Origin: Devosia nitrariae
Lineage (GTDB): Bacteria; Pseudomonadota; Alphaproteobacteria; Rhizobiales; Devosiaceae
Direction: 5' to 3'
DNA: 55,718 bases
NCBI RefSeq assembly: GCF_030160115.1
Contig: NZ_BSNS01000005.1
Coordinates: 1 to 55,718 of the forward strand
Part shown: piece by piece, positions 17,285 through 26,125 of the stretch
How positions within the stretch are numbered: position 1 is the first letter of the stretch
Layout: each line of letters opens with the position of its first letter
Position numbers and translations under genes: made by a program
The notes under the pieces: model-generated
Told to the model about the DNA's origin: nothing
Seen by the model: only the letters and a program-made list of their open reading frames with translations
The model's database searches: none

Positions 17285-18325
17285 ATGAGGGACTTGTTGA
17301 AATTCGGCATGGTTCTGCTGGCGGGCACGTCTGCCTTGTTGAACCCTGCCTATGCCCAGGAAAAGGGAACCGTCTATTACATGGTCCCCACCCTTCTCGA
17401 TGAATTCCAGACCGGATCGGTCAGCGCCCTCGAGATGTTTCTCGAGCAGGTCGGCTATGACCTGACGACCCTCAACGCCGACAACAAGACCGATCTGCAG
17501 CAGTCGCAGATGAATGACGTCATCGCTCTGGCGCCGACCGCCATTATCTTGGCAGCCGTCGATTTCAACGCGCTGGCGCCGTCCGTCGATGCCGCCCGCG
17601 AAGCGGGTATTCCGGTCATCCAGTTCGACCGGCAGATCTCCTCTACCGTCTCCGATTTCACTTCGGTCGCAGGCACCATCGAAATCGGCTATGTGGCGGC
17701 AGAGGAAGTCGAGCGGCTGCTGACCGAGAAGAACGGCTCGGTTTCGGGGAAGGTCCTGCAGGTCCTCGGTGATCCGGGCGACCCCTATACGCTCGACATC
17801 CAGAAGGGCTTCGAAGAGCGCATGGCCGAGTTCCCGGAGATCGAGATCATCTCGCACCCGGCCATGATGTGGGAAGCGAGCAATGCCGGGACCATCGTTT
17901 CGGATCAACTGCTCGCCAATCCCGATATCGACATCATCTTCAGCCACGCCGCCCATCTTTCGGTGGCGGCAGTCGCGGCGCTCGAATCGGCCGGCAAGCA
18001 GCCGGGGGAGGTCTTTGTGATGAGCTCCAACGGCGCCCCGGTCGGGCTCGACCTCATCCGCGACGGCTGGATGCAGGTGGAGGTCGAGCAGCCGCTCTAT
18101 GCCCAGGCGGCGGCGGTGGCCATGTTCATGGACAAGATCGTCGCCGAGGAGACCATCGAGCCGGGCGAATATGATGTGCTGGGCCTGCCCTCCGAGCTGA
18201 CCATCGAAGAATGGGGGCCGACCATCAAGATCCCGGGCGCGGCCATCACTGCCGAAAACGTCGACAACCCCGCCTTCTGGGGCAATCTGCAGCCGCCAAC
18301 GGAACCGATCACGCCGGTCGAATAA
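17285..18325 (+). CDS. periplasmic sugar-binding protein of an ABC importer
   Basis: A 346-residue type I binding protein. The signal peptide ends at AYA-Q (residues 22-25). Core segments are [20 protein letters not shown], then [19 protein letters not shown] and [13 protein letters not shown] in the hinge region. An AAAGGAG ribosome site lies before ATG 17285. It sits between the ATPase and permease genes of one operon and is followed by a strong hairpin that could stabilise its mRNA. Ligand unknown, probably a monosaccharide or polyol. Confidence 0.91.
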   Translation: MRDLLKFGMVLLAGTSALLNPAYAQEKGTVYYMVPTLLDEFQTGSVSALEMFLEQVGYDLTTLNADNKTDLQQSQMNDVIALAPTAIILAAVDFNALAPSVDAAREAGIPVIQFDRQISSTVSDFTSVAGTIEIGYVAAEEVERLLTEKNGSVSGKVLQVLGDPGDPYTLDIQKGFEERMAEFPEIEIISHPAMMWEASNAGTIVSDQLLANPDIDIIFSHAAHLSVAAVAALESAGKQPGEVFVMSSNGAPVGLDLIRDGWMQVEVEQPLYAQAAAVAMFMDKIVAEETIEPGEYDVLGLPSELTIEEWGPTIKIPGAAITAENVDNPAFWGNLQPPTEPITPVE

Positions 18326-18340
18326 GGGCCTCCCTGCCCT

Positions 18341-18380
18341 GCGCCCCCCGGGCCTGCCCCGGGGGGCGCCTTTCCTTTTC
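18341..18380 (+). terminator. intra-operon stem-loop after the binding-protein gene
   Basis: A 12-bp GC-rich stem (18341-18352 with 18358-18369, loop CCTGC) is followed by CTTTCCTTTT. It stands between the binding-protein stop (18325) and the permease start (18398). It probably acts as a partial terminator or 3' stabiliser that yields more binding protein than permease, a known pattern in ABC operons. Confidence 0.7.
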
Positions 18381-18397
18381 CTCGTTGGGGATTTGCC

Positions 18398-19393
18398 ATG
18401 TCGCCAAGGCAACGCCGTGTGCTCGAACTCGTGCTCGACAATCTTGTCTGGTTCATGCTGCTCGCCGTGCTGGCGATCTTCTCGGCCCTCATCCCCAATT
18501 ACTTCCAGCCGGGGATCTTCGCCAATATCGTGGAGCAGTCCTCGGTACTGGGGGTGATGTCCATCGGCCTCGCGCTTGTGGTCATATCGGGCCACATCGA
18601 TCTTTCCGTGGAATCGGTGGCGGCGCTGAGCGCCATGGTCATCGGCATCCTGTTCGCCTCGTCGGGCATCGGCTTAGGGCTCACGCTGACGCCGGGCTGG
18701 CTGGTGGTGCCGGTGTCGCTGCTCCTTGGCCTCTTGGTCGGTGGCGCCATCGGCGCGCTCAATGGCTTTCTCGTGGTCAAGGTCAAGATGAACGCCTTTA
18801 TCGTCACCCTTGCCAGCTTCATCTGGGTGCGCGGCCTTGTGGTTGCGGTTTCGGGTGGGCGTTCGGCGCAGAACCTTGCCGACGAAGTCCGCTGGCTCGC
18901 CATCCAGCGCGTGCTGGGCATTCCGATTACCGCCTATATCGCCATCCTCTGTTTCATCGGTTTTTCCTTCATGATGGCCACGACGCGTTTTGGCCGACAC
19001 CTGCTGCTGATCGGCGGCAACCAGGCCGCTGCTTTCCGCGCCGGCATCAAGGTCGACAAGGTGCTGATCATCGCCTTTGTCCTCGCCGGCAGTGTTGCTG
19101 CCCTGGCCGGTTGGCTGCTCGCCATCCGCACCTCCGGCGCCACCGCCAACCTCGGCGCCGGCATGCTGTTCAACGCCTTTGCCGCGGTGGTGATCGGCGG
19201 CGTCAGCCTCAAGGGCGGCGTAGGGTCCCTGCCCGGCGTCTATGCCGGGGTGCTGCTGTTGTCCTCGATCAACACCGCCATCAACCTGATGGGCCTGCCC
19301 GCCCACTACACCCAGGTCATCCACGGCCTGCTGGTGCTGGCGGCGGTCCTTCTGGATACGTTCAAACAGACGATCAGAAAGAGGCTCGCATGA
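18398..19393 (+). CDS. sugar ABC transporter permease (BPD_transp_2 family)
   Basis: A 331-residue polytopic permease: first helix LVWFMLLAVLAIFSALIP, family motif MSIGLALVVISGHIDLSVES, and NAFAAVVIGGVSLKGGVGSLPG near the C-terminus. Only one permease gene is present, so the channel is presumably a homodimer. Its stop codon overlaps the SDR start (ATGA at 19390-19393). Confidence 0.93.
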   Translation: MSPRQRRVLELVLDNLVWFMLLAVLAIFSALIPNYFQPGIFANIVEQSSVLGVMSIGLALVVISGHIDLSVESVAALSAMVIGILFASSGIGLGLTLTPGWLVVPVSLLLGLLVGGAIGALNGFLVVKVKMNAFIVTLASFIWVRGLVVAVSGGRSAQNLADEVRWLAIQRVLGIPITAYIAILCFIGFSFMMATTRFGRHLLLIGGNQAAAFRAGIKVDKVLIIAFVLAGSVAALAGWLLAIRTSGATANLGAGMLFNAFAAVVIGGVSLKGGVGSLPGVYAGVLLLSSINTAINLMGLPAHYTQVIHGLLVLAAVLLDTFKQTIRKRLA

Positions 19394-20172
19394 CCGGGCG
19401 CCTGGAAGGAAAGGTCGCGCTGGTGATTGGTGCCGCGCGCGGCATCGGCAAGGGTACGGTCCTGCGTTTTGCCGAGGAAGACGCCCGCCTGGTGATTGCC
19501 GATTGGGAGGCCGATGCCGGTCGCAAGACTGCCGACGAGCTTGGCGCGCCTTTCATAAAGACCGACATTTCCCGTTTCGCCGACGCGGAAGCGGCCGTCG
19601 CCATGGCCCTCGAGAGTTTCGGCCGGCTCGACATCATCGTGCAGAATGCCGGCATCTATCCCTGGCAACTGATCGAAGAGACGACCGCCGAAGACTGGGA
19701 TCGCGTGATGGCGGTCAATCTGGGCGGCTGCTTCAACGCGGCCAAGGCAGCGCTTGCCCCCATGCGAGCACAGGGCACCGGTCGCATCCTTTTCACCTCG
19801 TCCATCACCGGCCCGCATGTCACCAGCCCCGGCCATGGCCACTATTCCGCGACCAAAGCCGGCATAAACGGCTTCATCCGCTCGGCAGCACTGGAGTTTT
19901 CCGCTTACGGCATAACGGTCAATGGGGTGGAGCCGGGCAATATCCTCACCGAAGCCATGCAGGAGCACCGCGGCCCCGACTTCATCGCCGACATGGAAAG
20001 CGCCATCCCCCTCGGCCGCCTCGGCAGCGCACGCGACGTCGCCAACGCGTTCCTGTTCCTGGCGTCGGACGAGGCCAGCTACATCACGGGCACCACGATC
20101 GTCGTCGACGGCGGCCAACTTCTTCCCGAGGGCAACGACTTCCGCATGGTGCCGGGCGTGGTGCAGTCGTAG
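19390..20172 (+). CDS. short-chain dehydrogenase/reductase (SDR)
   Basis: A 260-residue classical SDR with nucleotide motif GAARGIG (14-20), NAG (86-88), catalytic Ser138, Tyr152 and Lys156 (YSATK), and the C-terminal SDEASYITGTTIVVDGG. An Asp at about residue 38 (VIADWE) suggests NAD rather than NADP. As the last gene of the sugar ABC operon, it is likely to oxidise the imported sugar or polyol, with the divergent isomerase acting at a neighbouring step. Confidence 0.91.
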   Translation: MTGRLEGKVALVIGAARGIGKGTVLRFAEEDARLVIADWEADAGRKTADELGAPFIKTDISRFADAEAAVAMALESFGRLDIIVQNAGIYPWQLIEETTAEDWDRVMAVNLGGCFNAAKAALAPMRAQGTGRILFTSSITGPHVTSPGHGHYSATKAGINGFIRSAALEFSAYGITVNGVEPGNILTEAMQEHRGPDFIADMESAIPLGRLGSARDVANAFLFLASDEASYITGTTIVVDGGQLLPEGNDFRMVPGVVQS

Positions 20173-20205
20173 ACCCGGTGACGCGAATGTATGGTGCCTC
20201 TCTGC

Positions 20206-21393
20206 CTAAGCTACCCCACGCTCCAGACGCCACGCACTGAGCGCCGCCATGAGCGCAATCGCCGCGGAGGCCAGCATGACGAGCAGAAGCGCATAGCGGG
20301 CGTTGTCCAGCGTCAGGACCGCACCGGCAATCGACGACATCGTCGCCCCGCCCGCAACCGTGATCGCTGCGGCCAGGCCCGCGGCGCTCCCGGTGAGCCC
20401 GGGACGAACCGAGATCGCACCTGCGTTCGCGCTTGGTTGGGTCAGGCCATTGGAGAGGCCCACCAGCATGCACGGCCCGAACAGGGCCATGACATGATCG
20501 ATGCCGGCAAGGTAAAGCATCAGGCCCAGCAGAAGGCCGACACAAGCAAGGATCCGGCCGGCAATGATCGTCGTGGTCAGGGCGAACCGGCTGGCGAAAC
20601 GCCCGGACAGGAAACTGCCGAGCATGAAGCCCGCGGTGATCGAGCCCATATAGATGCCGAGCACCGCCGCGGACATTTCGAACGCGGCTCCGGCGACAAG
20701 AGGTGCTCCGGCCAGGAACGCAAAGTAGGCACCGACCGAAAAGGCCATGGTGATTGCATAGGCCCAGAACCGCCGCGATCCGAGCAATTCGGAATAGGCA
20801 CGGAACTGCCCGACAATGGTGCTGGAAGGGTTTCGGTTCGTTTCGCGCAGATCGATCAGACAGAGGGCAGTAACGGCGATGCCGAAAATGGCGAGGAACC
20901 AGAAGCTGGCCCGCCAGCCGAACGCCTCGTCGAGCAGACCTCCAAAACTTGGGCCAAGCATGGGCGCCACCGCCCAGGCCATCGCCACATAGCCGATCCG
21001 GCTCGCGGCCTCACCCTTGCTGGTCGTGTCCCGAATGACCGCCAGCGACACCGCAAAGGTCGGCGCAATAACGGCCTGGATCATCCTGCTGGCAAGAAAC
21101 GTCCAGATGTCAGGAGCAACGGCGCATCCAATGGTGGCGACCACGAAGATCGCGAGCCCCCAAATCACCACCGGACGCCTGCCGAACCGGTCCGACAGCG
21201 GCCCCATGACGATCTGCAGACCTGCCGATACGGCGGCATAGGCGGCGAGCGCCAGACCGGCAACGCCGTAGTCCACGCCGAAATCAGCGGCCATGTTGGT
21301 CAGCGACGGGAGAAAGATGTTGATGGGAAGGATAGCCAGCGCTGACAGCAGGATCAGTGTCGAGAGCCGTGGCGTGTGGAGGGACTGTGTCAT
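20206..21393 (-). CDS. Bcr/CflA-type drug-resistance MFS transporter
   Basis: A 395-residue, 12-helix major facilitator. Motif A is GPLSDRFGRRPV between helices 2 and 3. The N-terminal LILLSALAILPINIFLPSLT is typical of the DHA1 Bcr/CflA group, which exports chloramphenicol-like drugs, bicyclomycin or sulfonamides by proton antiport. It stands alone, preceded by a leader peptide and an attenuator-like hairpin (21429-21527). Convergent with the SDR gene, 33 bp apart, with no terminator seen between them. The specific drug is unknown. Confidence 0.9.
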   Translation of the reverse strand: MTQSLHTPRLSTLILLSALAILPINIFLPSLTNMAADFGVDYGVAGLALAAYAAVSAGLQIVMGPLSDRFGRRPVVIWGLAIFVVATIGCAVAPDIWTFLASRMIQAVIAPTFAVSLAVIRDTTSKGEAASRIGYVAMAWAVAPMLGPSFGGLLDEAFGWRASFWFLAIFGIAVTALCLIDLRETNRNPSSTIVGQFRAYSELLGSRRFWAYAITMAFSVGAYFAFLAGAPLVAGAAFEMSAAVLGIYMGSITAGFMLGSFLSGRFASRFALTTTIIAGRILACVGLLLGLMLYLAGIDHVMALFGPCMLVGLSNGLTQPSANAGAISVRPGLTGSAAGLAAAITVAGGATMSSIAGAVLTLDNARYALLLVMLASAAIALMAALSAWRLERGVA

Positions 21394-21428
21394 GGCGATT
21401 GTCTCGGGCGTAGGAGGATTTTGGGCAC

Positions 21429-21455
21429 AAAAAAGCCCCCGAACCTGTCGGGGGC
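21429..21455 (-). terminator. Rho-independent terminator/attenuator in the MFS leader
   Basis: On the minus strand an 8-bp stem GCCCCCGA/TCGGGGGC (21455-21448 with 21442-21435, loop 5 nt) is followed by six U residues (21434-21429). It lies 35 bp before the MFS start and 25 nt after the stop of a short leader ORF. It could simply end the AsmA transcript. A competing helix (21488-21495 with 21454-21461) and the leader ORF make regulated attenuation of the exporter more likely. Confidence 0.8.
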
Positions 21456-21479
21456 GCATGGGACATCGGGCCGGTGCCG

Positions 21480-21527
21480 TCAGGGTACCATGCGCGATCG
21501 TCCTACGATGATGACAGATGCGGACAT
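21480..21527 (-). CDS. 15-residue leader peptide upstream of the MFS exporter
   Basis: A tiny ORF encoding MSASVIIVGRSRMVP with ATG at 21527 and TGA at 21482-21480. An AGAGGA ribosome site sits seven bases before the ATG, better than that of many genes here. The stop is followed at once by the terminator hairpin at 21455. The codons for R-M-V form one arm of an alternative helix. Leader peptides of this kind control translation-inhibitor resistance genes by ribosome stalling. Function is inferred; the ORF and site are seen. Confidence 0.6.
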   Translation of the reverse strand: MSASVIIVGRSRMVP

Positions 21528-21642
21528 CCGCAGTTCCTCTGCGAGCCCGAAGGTTATTGCGCGCCGTATAGGAGCGTCAACCTGTATTGCCGGTGAACGG
21601 CAAGCAAGCAGCCTGGAACGTACGCGGTTCCTAAGCACGGTA

Positions 21643-24600
21643 CTACATCTCGATCTGCTCAAGCAGGCCCTTGATCAGATCGGTCGTATTCCCTCCAGTT
21701 CCTTCCGGAAGGATCTCCGGCACAATCGCGTCGACGACCTGGTCCGTCAGGGGGGGCGGAGACTGGGGTTCTTGCGCTGGTGCCGGCGCGACAGGTAATC
21801 CGGCTCGCGGGTTTGGTCTTGGAAGCGGAACGTCCTCGGCCGGCAGAGCGGCGGCGCCAGGAGTTGTCTCGAAGGGCGCATCGGTGATTTCGGGGGACGC
21901 TGCAACCGGGTGGAGAGCCTGTTGGTCCAGTGGCGGGGAATTCCCGCTGCCCGTTTGCGGTGTTGCTGGCGCGCCTTGCCCCATCACGCCCTCGAACAGC
22001 GAGTTCAGCAGCTCCCGGTTCTCGGAAGGTACATTACCGGCCCCGCTGCCGGCCTGGCCGCCACTGAATTGCTCAAGAAGACCCGAGACAACGCCATCCG
22101 TCACCGCGCCGGATTCGCCACCGAGAGCCTCGCCAAGCCTGTCGACCGCGCCCGAAGCGCCAGTGGTCAGATCCCCGACACCGATGCCCAGCTGGGAGAG
22201 TGCCTGCAGCGCGCCATCCGGATTGGCCAGGATGCCGGAAATGTCGGGATAGATGCTGGGGCGCGAAAGTGCGCCGGTCACGATGATCGGCATGCCAAGG
22301 CCGGAGACGTCGAACTCGCCTCCCTGCCCGTCCAATGAGCCGACCACACGCGGATCGAGCCGCATATCGATGGTCTGAGCGGCAAGATCGATGCTGCCGC
22401 CCCCGCTCATGCGCACGAATGGACCAAGCAAGCGCAAATCCTCGAACCGGCCGACGCCGTTTTCGATGTTGAGCGATGTGGAAAGTTCGGTGAACTCGGT
22501 CTTGGCATCGGCATTCCCGGTGTAGCCGGCGCTGATCAGCGACTGGAAATTGCGAACGAGGCCAGCGACGTCAATCCCGCGTAGCGCTCCGTCGGAAAAG
22601 ACCACACCTACCCGTCCATCCAGCGAACGCGCGAAAACCTGCGTGTTGGCGCCCGAGCCGCTCACCTCAACGTTCGCCTTCAGCGTGCCCTCGATATGCT
22701 GGAAGCCCGCTGCATCGGTCAGGAACGGCAGCGCCTGGACCCCGTCCATGCCGGCAACGAACTCGATCGCCGGGATATCCCCGGAGCCGTTCGCCGTCAC
22801 GTTGGCGGTGACGGCGCCATCATAGAACCCGGCCTGGGGCACTGCGAGCCTGGCAACGCCGTCTGCGACCGACAACATTGCTGTGGCAGGTCCCGCCTTG
22901 ACCTCACCATAGCCGAGCCGATCGGCCTCGATACGGATATCGGCATCGAACTGGCGGAGGATTGCAAGGTCGATGGCGGCGGGCTTCGAACTGGCGGTCG
23001 CCGCGCCCGCGTCCGTGCCTCCGCCGGTCAGCCTGCCGAAGTCGAGCGTATCGACCGCCAAAGCCGCAGTGATCTTCGGCTTGCCGGCCATCGCAACCGA
23101 CAATGAGCCCCTGGCATGGATGTCATCGAGACCGATCGTGGCATCGGTCATGGCCAGTTCAGTGCTGCTGACCGAAATGCCGCCGGAAAAGGCAAACTGA
23201 CCAAGCGGGGTTCCGGTGTTTCGGCCGAACCAGCCAAGAGCCCGGCTGAGCGATGTCGCGGAGATTTCGGCCTTGCCGGACACCGTGCCATTGAGGGCGA
23301 TCGTTCCGGAAAAATTCGCATTGACCGGCCGCGACTTGAAATCGACTGCTGCCGCGCTTGGCTGTCCCTTGAGCAGATCGGCGATTGCGAGCGAGCTGGC
23401 AATGTCGACCACTTCGCCATTCCATCGAGCCGCACCTGAAACCGCGAGCGGTTGGCGGATATCGTCGAACTGCGCGGTCGCATCGAGTGCGTCGATCACG
23501 CCCGCGCCCGGCCCCGCCAACCCCTCGAGTTGCGCAATTTCGACCCTCCCGTCGGCGATGGAGACCTCGCCCCTCAGATTAATCGAATTGCGGATGGTCT
23601 CCGCATCGGCCCCGTAAAAAGCATAGAGCAACTGCGACGACAGCTGGCCAGTGGCCGGCGCCTTCTGCCCCGCCAGCGACATCAGGCTCTCGATGTCGAT
23701 GGAAGCAAGGTTGAGAGAACCGCTTGCTTGCGGGACATCGCGGCCGACGTCCATGAGCATGCTGGCGGTCAGGCTTCCGCCGGCAATCTGCGATGAGCTG
23801 AGGTTCGTGTCGAGCTGCCCGTTCTCCAGCCGCATTCCGATCACGACATCATGGGCGGTGGCCTCCCCGGCCGATATCGCACCGGCGCGCACTTCGATAT
23901 CGGCATCGAAGTCCCTGAGCGCCGAAAGGTCCGTTCCGCCGGCCGACCCGCTGGTCGCCTCGCCTGCGTCGCCGGCACTCGTTTTCGCCGGCTCGAAATC
24001 GGAATAGTCGAGCGTGCCCGCGGCGATCCTTGCCATGACGAAAGGGCGCTCGCCGGGCGTATAGCTGGCATTGAGCCCCATCTTCTGACCGATGCTGTCG
24101 ATCTCTCCGCCGATGATGCGGTAGCTCCCGTCATCGGCAAGCTGGATGCTGCCGGATGCGCTGACATCGGCCAGGGTCGGATGCGGCGGTTGTTCGGTTT
24201 TCACCGAAAGAGAGAAAACGGCCGGTTGGCGGCCGAGGAGATCGCGCAGCGATCCGATGTCAGCGGCGAGCTCCATCCTGTTGCCGTTCACCGTACCCGA
24301 GATGGCGAGCGAAGCCGGTTGACTGATGCCCGGAACGGACAGGCGAAGATCGATGTCCCCGGCGATCGGCTCGACAACGGCTTGGTGAGATTGGGCGATC
24401 TCGCCGTCGGTGATGTCCAGGCGCTCGATCGACAGCCTTTCAAGGTAAGCCGCGACCACCTTGAATAGATCGCCGCCCTCTCCCGCCGCCGGCTCGGGTG
24501 TCGTACCGGGCTCAACCGGCGCGACATCCGCCAGAACAATGCGCGGGCTCCTCAGCTCGATACCCGTGATCCGGATCTGACTGGAAAAGAGCGACATCAG

Positions 24601-24867
24601 CTCGACCGATGCGACCGAGCGGGCGGCAGAAACCGAAACCGCGCCCTCGCCCGAGGCATAGGTCAGGTCCTCGACCACGATTCCGAAATCGGGAACCACC
24701 GAGAAGTGGATTGGGCCGTTGAGGGAAATTTCGGCACCCGAAGCGTCGGAAAGCTGGCGTGCGAGGGCCGCTCTCAAGGTGTCGGAACTGAGCGCCAGCG
24801 GAAGTAGGAACATTGATCCGGCAAGCGCGAGGATGACAAATGCCGCCGCTACAACGACCTTTTTCAT
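21643..24867 (-). CDS. AsmA-family protein
   Basis: A 1074-residue envelope protein with an N-terminal signal anchor (VVVAAAFVILALAGSMFLLP), then the AsmA N-domain (DTLRAALARQLSDASGAEIS, LNGPIHFSV). Repeated beta-rich blocks follow, each containing LRDFDADIEVRAG-like or LRQFDADIRIEAD-like segments (about residues 320 and 635). The conserved C-terminal domain has GVVFSDGALRGIDVAGLVRN and AQTIDMRLDPRVVGS. A Pro/Ala-rich tail follows (about 960-1040). AsmA-like proteins are inner-membrane anchored and implicated in phospholipid transport to, or assembly of, the outer membrane. Monocistronic. Confidence 0.92.
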   Translation of the reverse strand: MKKVVVAAAFVILALAGSMFLLPLALSSDTLRAALARQLSDASGAEISLNGPIHFSVVPDFGIVVEDLTYASGEGAVSVSAARSVASVELMSLFSSQIRITGIELRSPRIVLADVAPVEPGTTPEPAAGEGGDLFKVVAAYLERLSIERLDITDGEIAQSHQAVVEPIAGDIDLRLSVPGISQPASLAISGTVNGNRMELAADIGSLRDLLGRQPAVFSLSVKTEQPPHPTLADVSASGSIQLADDGSYRIIGGEIDSIGQKMGLNASYTPGERPFVMARIAAGTLDYSDFEPAKTSAGDAGEATSGSAGGTDLSALRDFDADIEVRAGAISAGEATAHDVVIGMRLENGQLDTNLSSSQIAGGSLTASMLMDVGRDVPQASGSLNLASIDIESLMSLAGQKAPATGQLSSQLLYAFYGADAETIRNSINLRGEVSIADGRVEIAQLEGLAGPGAGVIDALDATAQFDDIRQPLAVSGAARWNGEVVDIASSLAIADLLKGQPSAAAVDFKSRPVNANFSGTIALNGTVSGKAEISATSLSRALGWFGRNTGTPLGQFAFSGGISVSSTELAMTDATIGLDDIHARGSLSVAMAGKPKITAALAVDTLDFGRLTGGGTDAGAATASSKPAAIDLAILRQFDADIRIEADRLGYGEVKAGPATAMLSVADGVARLAVPQAGFYDGAVTANVTANGSGDIPAIEFVAGMDGVQALPFLTDAAGFQHIEGTLKANVEVSGSGANTQVFARSLDGRVGVVFSDGALRGIDVAGLVRNFQSLISAGYTGNADAKTEFTELSTSLNIENGVGRFEDLRLLGPFVRMSGGGSIDLAAQTIDMRLDPRVVGSLDGQGGEFDVSGLGMPIIVTGALSRPSIYPDISGILANPDGALQALSQLGIGVGDLTTGASGAVDRLGEALGGESGAVTDGVVSGLLEQFSGGQAGSGAGNVPSENRELLNSLFEGVMGQGAPATPQTGSGNSPPLDQQALHPVAASPEITDAPFETTPGAAALPAEDVPLPRPNPRAGLPVAPAPAQEPQSPPPLTDQVVDAIVPEILPEGTGGNTTDLIKGLLEQIEM

Positions 24868-24960
24868 GTTGAAGCCTTCCCCCGAGCGTCCAGACTTCGA
24901 GCTGATCCGACTGCCTGAAAAGAATCAGTATTCGTGTTTGACGGTCGAGCAGTACATCAG

Positions 24961-25071
24961 ATGAGTTTCAGGACAAGTCATGCCGGCAAAGCGGCGCTGG
25001 CCGGCGGCGAGCGCCAGTTCTATTGCCCGCTGGCGGTCCCGAACATGGGCGGCATCTTCCCGCCATTATAG
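24961..25071 (+). CDS. possible 36-residue ORF in the AsmA/ABC intergenic region
   Basis: The 272-bp gap 24868-25138 holds one small plus-strand ORF from ATG 24961 to TAG 25069-25071, with the C-terminal part GERQFYCPLAVPNMGG. No good ribosome site was found and the family is not recognised. It may be chance or a remnant. Confidence 0.2.
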   Translation: MSFRTSHAGKAALAGGERQFYCPLAVPNMGGIFPPL

Positions 25072-25138
25072 TTGTCCGTAGGAGCGCCCCTGAGAAGCCG
25101 CACCAGCCGCGAGGTATGGGGGCGGCGCAAATCTCAGC

Positions 25139-26122
25139 CTAGCCGGCATTGATACACGCCTGCATGTGCCCCGGTGTCCACTCGGAAAGCTCCGGGCGGA
25201 TTCTGCTGCAGTGGCCGCTCGCCGAGGAACAACGCGGATGGAAATGGCATCCCGACGGCGGATGGAGGGGAGAAGGTATTTCGCCCACGATGGGCATGAA
25301 CGCCCGCCGCTCCACCGAAATCCGCGGCATGCCGGCGAGCAGCATCTGGGTATAGGGGTGGACCGGATTGGCAAAAAGCTCCTCGGTCCTCGCCAGTTCC
25401 ACCACGCGCCCCAGATACATCACCGCCACCCGATCGCAGAGGTGCCGGATCAGCCCCAGATCGTGGCTGATGAAGATCATTGAAAGGCCGCTGTCCTGCC
25501 TGATGTCCATCAGGAGGTTGATGATCTGCGCTTGCACGGAAACGTCGAGGGCCGCCACCGCCTCGTCGCAGACCAATAGCTCAGGTTTGACGGCCAGCGC
25601 CCGCGCGATGCCGATGCGCTGCCGCTGACCGCCCGAGAACTGGTGCGGGTAGCGGGTGATGGTGTCCGCCGGCAGGCCGACACGCTCGAGCATTTCGACC
25701 ACATGGTCTCTCACCCGTGCGCGCGGCACCACCCTATGCAGGGCCGCCGCTTCGCCGATGATCTCGCCGACCTTGAGGCGCGGGTTGAGCGAGGACATGG
25801 GGTCCTGGAACACCATCTGGACCTTGAGCGCATCGCGCTTGCGAGCAAGGAAACTCACATAGTCCTCACCCCGGTAGCGCCGCTCGCCGCCTGAAACCGG
25901 CAGAATGCCGGTGATCATCCGCGCCAGGGTCGACTTGCCGCAACCCGACTCCCCGACAATGCCGAGGGTCTCGCCTTCCACGACGCTGAGCGTCACCTTG
26001 TCCACTGCCCGCACCACCGCCGGCTGCTTGCCGGTGATCCGGTCGCTGAGCTGCTGCAGCGCGCCGCGCGCCGGCTCGAAGATGCGCGACAGGTCGCGAG
26101 CCTCAAAGAGCGTCTCAGCCAT
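25139..26122 (-). CDS. oligopeptide/dipeptide ABC transporter ATPase (DppF/OppF-like)
   Basis: A 327-residue ATPase with Walker A GESGCGKST, signature FSGGQRQRIGIARAL, Walker B LLVCDEAVAALDVSVQ and the oligo_HPY C-terminal domain (NPVHPYTQMLLAGMPRIS), which binds an Fe-S cluster in some members through its cysteines (CHFHPRCSSASGHC is present). DEAV replaces the usual DEPV/DEPT. GAGG lies eight bases before the start. Last gene of the operon, three bases after the partner ATPase. Confidence 0.93.
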   Translation of the reverse strand: MAETLFEARDLSRIFEPARGALQQLSDRITGKQPAVVRAVDKVTLSVVEGETLGIVGESGCGKSTLARMITGILPVSGGERRYRGEDYVSFLARKRDALKVQMVFQDPMSSLNPRLKVGEIIGEAAALHRVVPRARVRDHVVEMLERVGLPADTITRYPHQFSGGQRQRIGIARALAVKPELLVCDEAVAALDVSVQAQIINLLMDIRQDSGLSMIFISHDLGLIRHLCDRVAVMYLGRVVELARTEELFANPVHPYTQMLLAGMPRISVERRAFMPIVGEIPSPLHPPSGCHFHPRCSSASGHCSRIRPELSEWTPGHMQACINAG

Positions 26123-26125
26123 CTT

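Noticed and set aside
18211..20172. A 653-codon open frame on the plus strand spanning permease and SDR
   Set aside because: Its 5' part is out of frame with the permease and rich in Arg/His/Gly shadow sequence; only the 3' part from ATG 19390 is a real SDR.
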